Assembly: GCA_014728745.1 (NCBI GenBank)
Contig: WJLC01000033.1
Coordinates: 1-22,498, forward strand
DNA: 22,498 bases
Direction of reading: 5' to 3'
Source of the DNA: Candidatus Pacearchaeota archaeon
GTDB taxonomy: Archaea; Nanobdellota; Nanobdellia; Pacearchaeales; GW2011-AR1
Within the stretch, counting starts at the first letter, position 1. The number at the start of each line of letters is the position of its first letter. Below, in pieces: positions 13,642 to 21,092 of the stretch. A program made the position numbers and the translations under genes. The notes beneath the pieces were generated by a model that was not told the origin of the DNA, made no database searches, and saw only the letters and a list, made by a program, of their open reading frames with translations.

Positions 13642-16104
13642 TTACTTGCCTTGCTTTATATCTACTGCATGAGATACATTTTTCAAATCTCCAAGCATTT
13701 TCATTTCTTCTAACTCTTCATAAGATTTTTTAGTTAATGTTAAAATTATCTCAGAATTCATTGACTTATGCTCTTTTGTCTTCCATTTTCTAATTGCCTC
13801 TAAAATCTCAACAAAATGAGCAAATTTATGAACCTCATCTAAATTCTTTTGCTCAATATATTCTGGCTTAGGCCAAGAAGAAATATGAATGCTTTTGTCA
13901 TTTTCATATTTTTTAAAATACTCTTGGTAAATTTCTTCTGTGATAAAAGGCATTATTGGTGCAATCATCTTAACAATTGCAAGCAATCCCTTATACAAGG
14001 CATACTGGGCAGATTTTTTCTCATCTCCCTCTCCCTGATAAACTCTTTTTTTAACAATCTCTAAATAATTATCACAAAAATCCTGCCAGAAAAACTGTTC
14101 AACTGCAAGTTTTGCTTTTGAAGGTTCATATTCTTCAAAAAGATTTGTTACTTTTTGTATTAACAGGCCCACCTTAGTTAAAAATAGCTTATCAATTATC
14201 TCTAAATTTTTTGGCTTCCTTCCATTAAATTCTTGTAAATTCATAAAAACAAATCTAGAAGCATTAATCATTTTTTTCACTAACTTTTTTCCTGCAATTA
14301 AGTCCTTATCTGAAAAAGATGTTGCAACCCCTGGCCCTATTGAAGCAGAAAGATATCTTAATGCATCTGCACCATGTTCCTTTATAACTTTTTTAGGTGA
14401 AATCCCATTGCCCCTTGATTTTGACATTTTATGACCATCCCTTCCAAGTATCCATCCATTAATGTAAAGTTCTTTCCATGGTTTTCTCTTATAATGTAAT
14501 TGTGATTTTACAACAGTATTAAAATCCCAAAAAGTTATTATGTCTTGACCATTTCTTCTAACATCAAATGGTTTATCTTTTATTTTTTCATAAACTTTTG
14601 TTCCTTTTAATAAATCCTTTACAATTGTAGGAGTCATTGCTGAAGTAGCCCAAGTATTCATTATATCTGTTTCAGGGATAAATTCTTTAGAATTGCATTT
14701 AGAATTAGGACATTTATCAACAGGAGGATCAGATTCAAGAGGGTCTATTGGAAGATCTTTTTTATCTGCTAAAACAATTTCATCGCATTTTTTACAATAC
14801 CAAACAGGAAAAGGAATCCCAAAAGGAATCTGTCTTGAAATACACCAATCCCATTTTAATCCTTTCACCCAATTATTATACCTGTTAACCATGTTTTCTG
14901 GAGTCCAATTTATCTCTTTACCCCATTCCAACATTTCTTTCTTTAAATCAAGATACTTGATAAACCACTGTTTTTTGTTAATAAATTCTATCTCTGTTCC
15001 ACATCTCTCGCACACATTAACCGGATGCATTATCTTCTCTTGCTTAACCAAAAGCCCCTTATTTTTCAAATCTTTAAGAATTTTTTTTCTAGCCTCTTTA
15101 ATTTTCATTCCTTTGTATTTCCCTGCTATACTACTCATTCTTCCTTCTGAGGTTATTGCTTTTTTGATTGGAAGATTATATTGCTTTTGCCATTCCATAT
15201 CTGTTTGATCCCCAAAAGTAGCACAGTAAGCAATTCCTGTCCCTTTTTCCATATCAACTTCCTCGTCCTCTAATATTGGAACCTCTATATCAAACAAAGG
15301 GATTTTTGCTTTCTTTCCCTTTAAATGCTTGTATCTTTTATCCTTGGGATTATAAAACACAGCCACACTAGCAGGAAACAATTCTGGTCTAGTAGTAGAG
15401 ATAATAAGGTCCTCTCCATCAGCCTTTATCATAATATCACTAAACTCGCTTGAAACATCTTTATCTTCTAATTCAACTTGCGCTATTGTTGTCTGGCAAT
15501 TTGGACACCATAATGCTGGAGCATCAACCCTATATTCTCTTCCCTGATTGTAAAGTTCAATGAAACTCTGCTGAGATATTCTTCTAGACCTCTCATCAAT
15601 TGTGGAATAGAATATATCAAAATCTGCAGAAACACCTAATCTTTTAATCTCTTCCAAAAACTCTGGGATGTATTTTTCCTTAATTGTTTTTATAGATAAT
15701 TCAATAAAATCTTCTCTTTTCATAGATTTAGAATCAACATCATTCTCTTTTTCAACAAGCCTTAATGTAGGCAATCCATTGTTATCTGTTCCAAATGGAT
15801 TCAAAACATTAAAACCCTTCATTCTTTTAAATCTCACAAAAAAATCTTGCTGAGCATCGCCAAAAGCATGTCCCATATGAAGGCTTCCGCTTATTGTTGG
15901 GGGAGGAGTATCCACAGAAAATACTGCCTTTTTAGTGTCGTTAGAATCAAACTTGTAAATCTTATTCTCTTCCCAATATTTCACCCATTTTGTCTCAATC
16001 TCATTAAAATCATATTTTTTTCTCTTCTTTTTTTTATTTTTCTTCTTGTTCTTTTCTTGATTTTCTTTCTTAATCTTCTTACCTTGTTTATTTTTGCCAG
16101 TCAT
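13642..16104 (-). CDS. valS: Valyl-tRNA synthetase, archaeal type
   Basis: Class I synthetase charging tRNA-Val. With the ATG at 16104 the product has 820 residues. Signatures: the HIGH motif HMGH at 76-79 within PPPTISGSLHMGHAF, the CP1 editing domain with TTRPE at 237-241, KMSKS at 559-563, zinc pairs C200/C203, C365/C368, C437/C440 and C465/C470, and an anticodon-binding helical domain to the end. GTDNNGLPT, RLVEKEN and CERCGTEIE match archaeal ValRS rather than IleRS or LeuRS. A GTG at 16116 would add four residues, but the TATA box is centred 26 nt before the ATG, so the ATG is preferred. About 30 residues of Lys-rich tail precede the catalytic core. It shares its promoter with secG. Confidence 0.95.
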   Translation of the reverse strand: MTGKNKQGKKIKKENQEKNKKKNKKKKRKKYDFNEIETKWVKYWEENKIYKFDSNDTKKAVFSVDTPPPTISGSLHMGHAFGDAQQDFFVRFKRMKGFNVLNPFGTDNNGLPTLRLVEKENDVDSKSMKREDFIELSIKTIKEKYIPEFLEEIKRLGVSADFDIFYSTIDERSRRISQQSFIELYNQGREYRVDAPALWCPNCQTTIAQVELEDKDVSSEFSDIMIKADGEDLIISTTRPELFPASVAVFYNPKDKRYKHLKGKKAKIPLFDIEVPILEDEEVDMEKGTGIAYCATFGDQTDMEWQKQYNLPIKKAITSEGRMSSIAGKYKGMKIKEARKKILKDLKNKGLLVKQEKIMHPVNVCERCGTEIEFINKKQWFIKYLDLKKEMLEWGKEINWTPENMVNRYNNWVKGLKWDWCISRQIPFGIPFPVWYCKKCDEIVLADKKDLPIDPLESDPPVDKCPNSKCNSKEFIPETDIMNTWATSAMTPTIVKDLLKGTKVYEKIKDKPFDVRRNGQDIITFWDFNTVVKSQLHYKRKPWKELYINGWILGRDGHKMSKSRGNGISPKKVIKEHGADALRYLSASIGPGVATSFSDKDLIAGKKLVKKMINASRFVFMNLQEFNGRKPKNLEIIDKLFLTKVGLLIQKVTNLFEEYEPSKAKLAVEQFFWQDFCDNYLEIVKKRVYQGEGDEKKSAQYALYKGLLAIVKMIAPIMPFITEEIYQEYFKKYENDKSIHISSWPKPEYIEQKNLDEVHKFAHFVEILEAIRKWKTKEHKSMNSEIILTLTKKSYEELEEMKMLGDLKNVSHAVDIKQGK

Positions 16105-16125
16105 AATATTTTTCACTCACCAAAC

Positions 16126-16133
16126 TTTTAAAA
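16126..16133. promoter_or_regulatory. Shared palindromic TATA box of valS and secG
   Basis: TTTTAAAA is a perfect palindrome centred at 16129.5. The valS ATG (minus) begins at 16104 and the secG ATG (plus) at 16156, so their midpoint is 16130. One box therefore stands 25.5 nt from one start and 26.5 nt from the other, ideal for two leaderless transcripts in opposite directions. The flanks are AACTTTTAAAAACT on the plus strand. No second TATA candidate lies in this 51-bp gap. Confidence 0.65.
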
Positions 16134-16155
16134 ACTATCTATATTTCAATTGTTT

Positions 16156-16311
16156 ATGGCACAAAATACAATAAATATGCCTGCTGGATTTGGTGGGTTA
16201 ACAAACTACAAAGAAGAGTATGCAAGCAAGATTAACTTAAAGCCAACACACATAATTGTGTTTGTTTTTTTGATAATACTATTTAGAATTAGCCTAGGAG
16301 TTTTTTACTGA
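16156..16311 (+). CDS. secG: Preprotein translocase subunit SecG (Sec61-beta)
   Basis: A 51-residue archaeal Sec61-beta homologue, a single-span peripheral subunit of the SecYE translocon. Visible are a polar N-terminus with MPAGFGGLTNYKEEY, the conserved Gly-rich then acidic entry, and one membrane helix at about 32-50 (HIIVFVFLIILFRISLGVFY) reaching the C-terminus. Length and layout match the family (about 52-60 residues). The gene is leaderless by its TATA spacing. It is followed after 4 bp by the NAC gene, so secretion and nascent-chain functions are co-transcribed. Confidence 0.85.
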   Translation: MAQNTINMPAGFGGLTNYKEEYASKINLKPTHIIVFVFLIILFRISLGVFY

Positions 16312-16315
16312 TAAA

Positions 16316-16657
16316 ATGATGGGATTAGGAGGATTAAATCCAAAGAAAATGCAAGGGCTTATGAAAAAAATGGGAATAAGCCAGCAAGAAATAGATGCTT
16401 CTAAAGTAATAATTGAAAAACCAGACAATACTAAGCTTATAATAAACAATCCTTCTGTTACAAAAATGACTGTCCAAGGCCAGGATATGTTTCAGGTTCA
16501 AGGAGATGACATAACCCAAGAAAGTGCAGAGCCTGAAATAAGTAAAGAAGATATTAAAACAGTTATGGAAAAAACAGGCAAATCAGAAAAAGAGGCTAAA
16601 TCTGCTTTAGAAGATACTAATGACTTGGCAGAGGCTATTTTAAAACTCTCTGAATAA
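16316..16657 (+). CDS. nac: Nascent polypeptide-associated complex protein (alpha-NAC)
   Basis: 113 residues, the normal length for archaeal NAC, which forms a homodimer at the ribosomal exit tunnel and shields nascent chains. The NAC domain spans roughly residues 1-63 (LNPKKMQGLMKKMGISQQEIDASKVIIEK, then KLIINNPSVTKMTVQGQDMFQVQG). A C-terminal UBA domain spans about 75-113 (SKEDIKTVMEKTGKSEKEAKSALEDTNDLAEAILKL). It begins 4 bp after the secG stop; ATG codons at 16316 and 16319 are both possible starts. Co-operonic with secG. Confidence 0.95.
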   Translation: MMGLGGLNPKKMQGLMKKMGISQQEIDASKVIIEKPDNTKLIINNPSVTKMTVQGQDMFQVQGDDITQESAEPEISKEDIKTVMEKTGKSEKEAKSALEDTNDLAEAILKLSE

Positions 16658-16759
16658 AACCAAAGCCATAATCCACCACACAAATTCTTAAAAATCCATA
16701 AATATATCAAGTTTAAACACCTTTTAACATCTACTAACATAGTGTGTAATTAAGAAACC

Positions 16760-17230
16760 ATGGAAAAATTCTTAGATAATCTTATTGAAGCAGAAAGCAT
16801 AATCAATAAAATTGATCATATGCTCTATGTTACATACCCTCTTGTGAATGACAAAAAACTGCTTTTAAAAATACTTGCAGAATCAAAAATTGCTGTTGTT
16901 AAATGTATTAATTACATTCTCCAATATGAATATGTTTTCAAAAGAATCAGGTTAAGCAAGGACACTAAAGAGAACATGAGGCTTTTCAAAGTGAAATGTG
17001 CTCCCAGATATCATATAACCACTGAAGAAGTCAAGCTTGTGTCTGAACTCTTTGAAATAGTTGATTTGCATAATAAAGCTCCAATTGAATTTAGAAAAGA
17101 CAATAAGATAATGATTTTTTCAGATGCATCAAATAAAAAGATTCTTGAAGTTAAAGACATAAAGAAATTTGTCTCTCTAGCAAAATCAATACTTCAGAAA
17201 ATAAAAGAATCAAGACATTTGTATTTTTGA
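16760..17230 (+). CDS. Unknown helical protein, paralogue A
   Basis: 156 residues, not assigned to a named family. It is mostly alpha-helical: residues 1-60 form two long helices with DHMLYVTYPLV (19-29) and CINYILQYEY (49-58). A Lys-rich linker, KCAPRYHITTEE (79-90), a helix FEIVDLHNKAPIEFRK (98-113), a short beta-like segment (KIMIFSD) and a last helix follow. Layout and size recall helical-bundle families such as HEPN, but no catalytic RxxxxxH pair is clear, so this is only a suggestion. It aligns without gaps at a constant offset of 7 residues to the next gene. Candidate TATA CTTTTAAC at 16721-16728 gives a short leader. Confidence 0.7.
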   Translation: MEKFLDNLIEAESIINKIDHMLYVTYPLVNDKKLLLKILAESKIAVVKCINYILQYEYVFKRIRLSKDTKENMRLFKVKCAPRYHITTEEVKLVSELFEIVDLHNKAPIEFRKDNKIMIFSDASNKKILEVKDIKKFVSLAKSILQKIKESRHLYF

Positions 17231-17327
17231 AGAAAATTCTCTATATATCTGCTATTTTTGCTATTTTTTGAAACTCTTGAGTAACTAATTCAATTTTAAG
17301 ACTATTTTACTTTTTAAAGAAAAGTAT

Positions 17328-17371
17328 AAAAACCCTTGTATCTTGTATAAATTTGCGCTTAAAGGGTTTTT
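17328..17371. repeat. 10-bp inverted repeat upstream of paralogue B
   Basis: AAAAACCCTT (17328-17337) and AAGGGTTTTT (17362-17371) are exact reverse complements separated by 24 nt. The left arm overlaps the TATA-like TATAAAAA. If transcription starts about 25 nt after that box, only the right arm is in the mRNA, so a protein-binding site is likelier than an RNA hairpin. Confidence 0.45.
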
Positions 17372-17378
17372 TAATTGT

Positions 17379-17819
17379 ATGGAGAAGATAATTCAAGAAA
17401 AAATTAGTGCAGACCACTTATTTTATGTTAGTCTGAAGTACACGAAAACGTGTGACGTAATTAATAATCTCCTTCTAAGATGGCGAAAAATGATTGAGAC
17501 TGCCATTGACCAAATTCTAAAACATGCTAAAAAGAAAAAGAAAATTTCTTCTATTCCAACAAACCCTGTTAAAAAAATTGATGCAGTCAAAAAACTGTTT
17601 AAAAAAGACAAAAACTTCATCCAAGTTATAGAATTCTACAACATGCTGAGAAAATTAGAAGATTTAAGAAAAGAAAGAAGTGGAGAATTTAGAAAAAATG
17701 TCTGCTTAAAAATATACTATCAAGGAAGAGAGATTAATATTAACTTAGAACAGCTGAAAATTTATGCTGATATGTTAGAAAAGTTTATAAGCACTACAAA
17801 ACAATTTCTTCTATCCTAA
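17379..17819 (+). CDS. Unknown helical protein, paralogue B
   Basis: 146 residues from the ATG at 17379. A longer frame can be read from a TTG at 17343, but the ATG gives MEKIIQEKIS, parallel to MEKFLDNLIE of paralogue A, and is preferred. Matches to A at a constant 7-residue shift: DHLFYV (12-17), AIDQIL (42-47) and EFRK (103-106). Differences are a very basic stretch AKKKKKISSI (50-59) where A has YEYVFKRIRL, and weaker conservation in the last third. So it is a diverged tandem copy, more basic than A. TATAAAAA at 17325-17332 is a possible promoter with about 25 nt of leader. It is followed by the MinD-type gene. Confidence 0.7.
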   Translation: MEKIIQEKISADHLFYVSLKYTKTCDVINNLLLRWRKMIETAIDQILKHAKKKKKISSIPTNPVKKIDAVKKLFKKDKNFIQVIEFYNMLRKLEDLRKERSGEFRKNVCLKIYYQGREININLEQLKIYADMLEKFISTTKQFLLS

Positions 17820-17821
17820 AA

Positions 17822-17862
17822 GGAAAAATTTTTCCCGAATTACAGCTCAAAGAGCTTATAAT
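17822..17862. promoter_or_regulatory. minD promoter with two small palindromes
   Basis: GGAAAAATTTTTCC (17822-17835) is a perfect 14-bp palindrome starting 2 bp after the paralogue B stop. AGCTC-AAA-GAGCT (17844-17856) runs into the TATA-like CTTATAATT (17854-17862), centred about 22 nt before the ATG at 17880. The first palindrome could be a weak terminator for the upstream gene, the second an operator or BRE-overlapping site. Both functions are inference. Confidence 0.4.
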
Positions 17863-17879
17863 TCAAGATAATAGACAAA

Positions 17880-18671
17880 ATGGCAAAAATTATAGTAATA
17901 ACATCTGGAAAAGGAGGTGTTGGAAAAACAACAACTGCAATTAATCTAGGAGCAGCTATGAACCATTTTGGAAAAGATGTTCTTATTGTTGATGCTAATC
18001 TTACAACTCCAAATGTTGGAATACATTTAGGAAGCCCAGAAGTTCCAATTAATCTAAACCATATATTAAATGGAGATGCCGAGGTTTTTGAAGGTGTTTA
18101 TGAGCATGAATCAGGAGTAAAAATAATTCCTTCTTCTTTATCTGTGAAAGAGCTTGACAAAATAAAGCCAGAAAAGCTAAAAAATTACAAAAAAGATTTC
18201 AAGAAAATAGCTGATTACATTATTGTTGATAGTTCTGCAGGTTTAGGAAATGAAGCCCTTTCTGCAATTGATTTTGCAGATGATTTAATAATTGTTTCAA
18301 ACCCTGAAATGACTGCAATCACTGATGCCTTGAAAGCTGCTAAAATTGCAGAGAACAAAAAAAAGAATATTCTAGGTGTTATAATGACTAGGGTTAGAAA
18401 AGATGAAATTGAATTATCTCCTTCAACAGTAAAGGACATGCTTGAGATGCCTGTTCTTGGAATGGTCCCAGAAGATATGACAATAAAAGAATCCCTAAAT
18501 GAAAAAGATGCAGTAATACATCTTTCTCCAAAAAGCAAAGCTGCAAGAGCATACAAAGAGATTGCTTCTGAAATACTTGGTGTTGATTATGACTCAAACC
18601 AAGACAAAGAGGGTTTTTTTGAGAAATTGCTCAATGCATTTGGAATGGGTTCAAAGAAAAAGAAAGAATAA
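17880..18671 (+). CDS. minD: MinD/ParA-family ATPase
   Basis: 263 residues. A deviant Walker A ATPase: KGGVGKTT at 11-18 with the signature Lys at 11, VDAN with D38, and the switch II segment IIVDSSAGLG with D117. The end EGFFEKLLNAFGMGSKKKK (244-262) is an amphipathic helix plus basic tail, like the membrane-targeting sequence of MinD. In archaea MinD homologues position protein arrays such as chemoreceptors and archaella in some species, and many have unknown cargo. No MinC or MinE partner is in the window. The neighbours upstream are the two paralogous helical proteins, which could be partners, though minD has its own promoter. ParA or septum-site naming is a family guess. Confidence 0.9.
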   Translation: MAKIIVITSGKGGVGKTTTAINLGAAMNHFGKDVLIVDANLTTPNVGIHLGSPEVPINLNHILNGDAEVFEGVYEHESGVKIIPSSLSVKELDKIKPEKLKNYKKDFKKIADYIIVDSSAGLGNEALSAIDFADDLIIVSNPEMTAITDALKAAKIAENKKKNILGVIMTRVRKDEIELSPSTVKDMLEMPVLGMVPEDMTIKESLNEKDAVIHLSPKSKAARAYKEIASEILGVDYDSNQDKEGFFEKLLNAFGMGSKKKKE

Positions 18672-18723
18672 ATTAAGAAAAAAAATTTTAATCCTAAAAA
18701 AGAAATCTAATAAAGTTTAATTT
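18672..18723 (-). terminator. T-rich terminator region between convergent minD and metG
   Basis: In this 52-bp convergent gap the minus strand reads a run of eight T (18685 to 18678) just after the metG stop, as expected for archaeal oligo-T termination. No strong hairpin is visible. The plus strand has only short T runs, so minD may terminate further on. Confidence 0.35.
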
Positions 18724-20640
18724 CTAACTAATTTTCATACCTGGTTCAGATTCTTTGCCAGGATTCAATAAAATAACCTTACTATGACTATCATTGCTTG
18801 CAGCTAAAAGCATTCCTTGGCTTTTCACCCCTCTTAATTTTTTAGGCTCAAGATTAACAATCATCACAATTTTTTTATCTTTTAATTGCTTTTTAGAATA
18901 ATATTTCTTTAGGCCAGCGCATAATGTTCTCTCCCCTATTTCAGGACCAACATCTACTCTCAGCTTATACAATTTATCCGCGCCTTCAATATCTTCAACA
19001 TCTTTAATCTGAGCAACTCTTAAATCAAGCTTGCCCCAATCATTAAAACTCACTGTATCTGCCATATTCACAATACCTTGCATCTTAAAAGATTTCTTTG
19101 TTTTAATATCTTTAGTTTTTTCTTTATCATCCGCACTTTCAAAATCCATTTTCTCAAAGAGAATTTTGCCTTTCTTGATTTTTTTAGCTGAAAATTGCTT
19201 TGTTATTTTCTCAGCACTTTCAGGAATAAATGCCTGCAAAAGCTCTGCAATCTTAAGAATGCTTTCTTTTAATTCAAATAAAATTTTCTTGCCTTCATCT
19301 TTCTTAGCACCCCATGGCTTTTTATCCTGAATATACTCATTACAAACATCAATAAAAGAAAATATTTCAGAAAGAGCTTTATCAGTATCATAATCCTGCA
19401 TTAATTTTTCTATTTTTTTGAGTTTTAATTTCTTTATCAAATTATTGCTTGTTTTTTTAGTCCCTTTTTTCTCAATTAGACCAGCAACTCTCGATATTAA
19501 ATTTCCAAGCTTGTTTGCAAGCTCATTATTATACCTGTCTACTAGTCCTTGCTCAGAAACATCTCCATCATCTCCAAAAGGAATATTTCTTGCCATATAA
19601 TATCTAACTGCATCAGCACCATATTTTTCAGTCAACTCAATAGGATCTAAAACATTGCCTAAAGATTTGCTCATTTTTCTCTTGTCAACTGTAAAAAACC
19701 CATGAATCCCCAGATTTTTTGGAAGAGGTAAATCTGAAGCAAGCAAAAGAGCAGGCCAGATTGTAGCATGAACTCTAAGAATATCTTTTGCCATTAGCTG
19801 AACATCTGCAGGCCAAAACTTATCAAATTTATTATTAATCTTTAATCCTGAAACATAATTCCAAAATGCATCAGGCCATACCCATGTGCAATGATCCTTG
19901 TCAAAAGGCAATGGAATACCCCAATAAACATTTTCCTTTAATCTTGAGATAGAAATATCCTGTAATCCTGATTCAATAAACCCAATAATTTCTTTTCTTC
20001 TTTTTTCAGGAACAATGTTATACTCTCCTGATTTAATTATCTTTAATAATTGGTCTTGAAATTTAGAGAGTTTAAACATATAGGCCTCTTCTTTTTTCAA
20101 CTCAGGCTTTTTATTATGCAGTGGACATTTTCCATCAACTAAATCCTTTTCAGTCAAATACTGCTCACATCCCACACAGTAGTAAGATTCATAACTCCCT
20201 TTGTAAATCAATTTCTTATCGTATAACTTCTGAAGCATCTTCTTAACCTGCTTTTCATGCTTTGGATTAGTTGTTCTTATAAAATAATCATGAGAAATAT
20301 TCAACATCTTAAAACATTTTTTCCACTCTTTCACAATCTCGTCAACGAACTTCTTAGGTGCCAAGCCTTTTTTTTCAGCTATCTCCTGGACCTTTTTCCC
20401 ATGCTCATCTGTGCCAGTTAAAAAGAAAACATCTTTTCCTTTATTTCGATTCCATCTTGCCAAAATATCTGCAAGCATAGTTGTGTATGCTCCTCCTAAA
20501 TGCGGAGCAGCATTAGTATAATAAATAGGGGTTGTTACATAAAAAGTATTTTTTGATTTGTTTTTTGAATTCTTTTTTAACTTCTTTTTTGTTTTCTTTT
20601 TTAACTTCTTTTTTGAATTTGATTTATTTTTCTTTGCCAT
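18724..20640 (-). CDS. metG: Methionyl-tRNA synthetase, bacterial-like type with fused tRNA-binding domain
   Basis: 638 residues from the ATG at 20640. A class I synthetase charging tRNA-Met. Seen: a Lys-rich tail (1-31), TTPIYYTNAAPHLGGAY with HLGG in place of HIGH (47-50), TGTDEHGKKVQE, a zinc site C155, C158, C172 and H175, KMSKS at 322-326, a helical anticodon domain, and a C-terminal OB-fold tRNA-binding domain (about 535-638; KLDLRVAQIKDVEDIEGADKLY). The single CxxC...CPxH knuckle fits a bacterial class of MetRS rather than the usual archaeal type, which suggests old horizontal transfer. A TTG at 20646 would add two residues, but the TATA TTTTTTATAC (20661-20670) is 25 nt before the ATG. 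Confidence 0.95.
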   Translation of the reverse strand: MAKKNKSNSKKKLKKKTKKKLKKNSKNKSKNTFYVTTPIYYTNAAPHLGGAYTTMLADILARWNRNKGKDVFFLTGTDEHGKKVQEIAEKKGLAPKKFVDEIVKEWKKCFKMLNISHDYFIRTTNPKHEKQVKKMLQKLYDKKLIYKGSYESYYCVGCEQYLTEKDLVDGKCPLHNKKPELKKEEAYMFKLSKFQDQLLKIIKSGEYNIVPEKRRKEIIGFIESGLQDISISRLKENVYWGIPLPFDKDHCTWVWPDAFWNYVSGLKINNKFDKFWPADVQLMAKDILRVHATIWPALLLASDLPLPKNLGIHGFFTVDKRKMSKSLGNVLDPIELTEKYGADAVRYYMARNIPFGDDGDVSEQGLVDRYNNELANKLGNLISRVAGLIEKKGTKKTSNNLIKKLKLKKIEKLMQDYDTDKALSEIFSFIDVCNEYIQDKKPWGAKKDEGKKILFELKESILKIAELLQAFIPESAEKITKQFSAKKIKKGKILFEKMDFESADDKEKTKDIKTKKSFKMQGIVNMADTVSFNDWGKLDLRVAQIKDVEDIEGADKLYKLRVDVGPEIGERTLCAGLKKYYSKKQLKDKKIVMIVNLEPKKLRGVKSQGMLLAASNDSHSKVILLNPGKESEPGMKIS

Positions 20641-20660
20641 AAACAAGAAAAAAGAATTAA

Positions 20661-20670
20661 GTATAAAAAA
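20661..20670 (-). promoter_or_regulatory. TATA box of metG
   Basis: Minus-strand TTTTTTATAC, centred about 25 nt upstream of the ATG at 20640. It fixes that ATG over the TTG 6 nt upstream. Confidence 0.55.
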
Positions 20671-20693
20671 CTAACTAAACAATCCAAAAAGAA

Positions 20694-21092
20694 TTAATCT
20701 AATTTCTTCTGAATCTTTTTCTGAACATATTCTTCTAAACCATCTCTACCTATTCTCTGTCTGTCATAAAGCCTCTCATCTTTTTTTATTCTTCCTTTAT
20801 AAATATTAGAGAGATTTCTAAAATCAATATTTTTCTGAGACAAGAAACTCATAATGCAGTAATTTAATTTCCCTGCTTTTCCTTTTCTTTCTTCTAATTC
20901 ATCTACTGGAGCTAACTCTTTTATAATTCTTGAATAAAGATTCCCTATTTCCCTATTGTCATTTATTATTGCAAAATGATATTGAATATTCCTATCTCCT
21001 GGGTTAGGAATGAAATTCCACCAAATCTGCCTTTGAATTTCCTGTTCTTGCTCTTTTGCAGATTCTTGTCCTTGTTCTTGTCCTTGTTTCAT
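20694..21092 (-). CDS. Small unknown protein with Gln/Glu repeat N-terminus
   Basis: 132 residues, unrecognised. The first 22 residues are a Gln/Glu/Lys repeat (KQGQEQGQESAKEQEQEIQ), coded by a simple TTGTCC/TTGTTC repeat in the DNA. A globular part follows (WWNFIPNPGDRNIQYHFAIINDNREIGNLYSRIIKEL) and a basic C-terminal half (IYKGRIKKDERLYDRQRIGRDGLEEYVQKKIQKKLD). There is no membrane segment. An inverted repeat covers the start codon, and minus-strand TTTTATAAAA is 25 nt upstream. It is divergent from the MFS gene and starts the strand run that ends with metG, with a 53-bp gap before metG. Confidence 0.65.
   Translation of the reverse strand: MKQGQEQGQESAKEQEQEIQRQIWWNFIPNPGDRNIQYHFAIINDNREIGNLYSRIIKELAPVDELEERKGKAGKLNYCIMSFLSQKNIDFRNLSNIYKGRIKKDERLYDRQRIGRDGLEEYVQKKIQKKLD

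Noticed and set aside
14693..15208. 171-codon open frame on the plus strand
   Set aside because: It lies wholly antisense within the ValRS zinc and catalytic regions, whose reading frame is certain; no promoter or protein-like features.
16105..16116. GTG start for valS
   Set aside because: The TATA box is 26 nt from the ATG at 16104, so the GTG would lie upstream of the predicted transcription start.
17343..17378. TTG start giving paralogue B 12 extra residues
   Set aside because: The ATG at 17379 aligns with the start of paralogue A and TTG is unlikely when an ATG is at hand.
17231..17378. Possible non-coding RNA in the gap between the two paralogues
   Set aside because: No C/D or H/ACA boxes, no stable GC stem and no tRNA-like arms; it reads as a promoter region with an inverted repeat.
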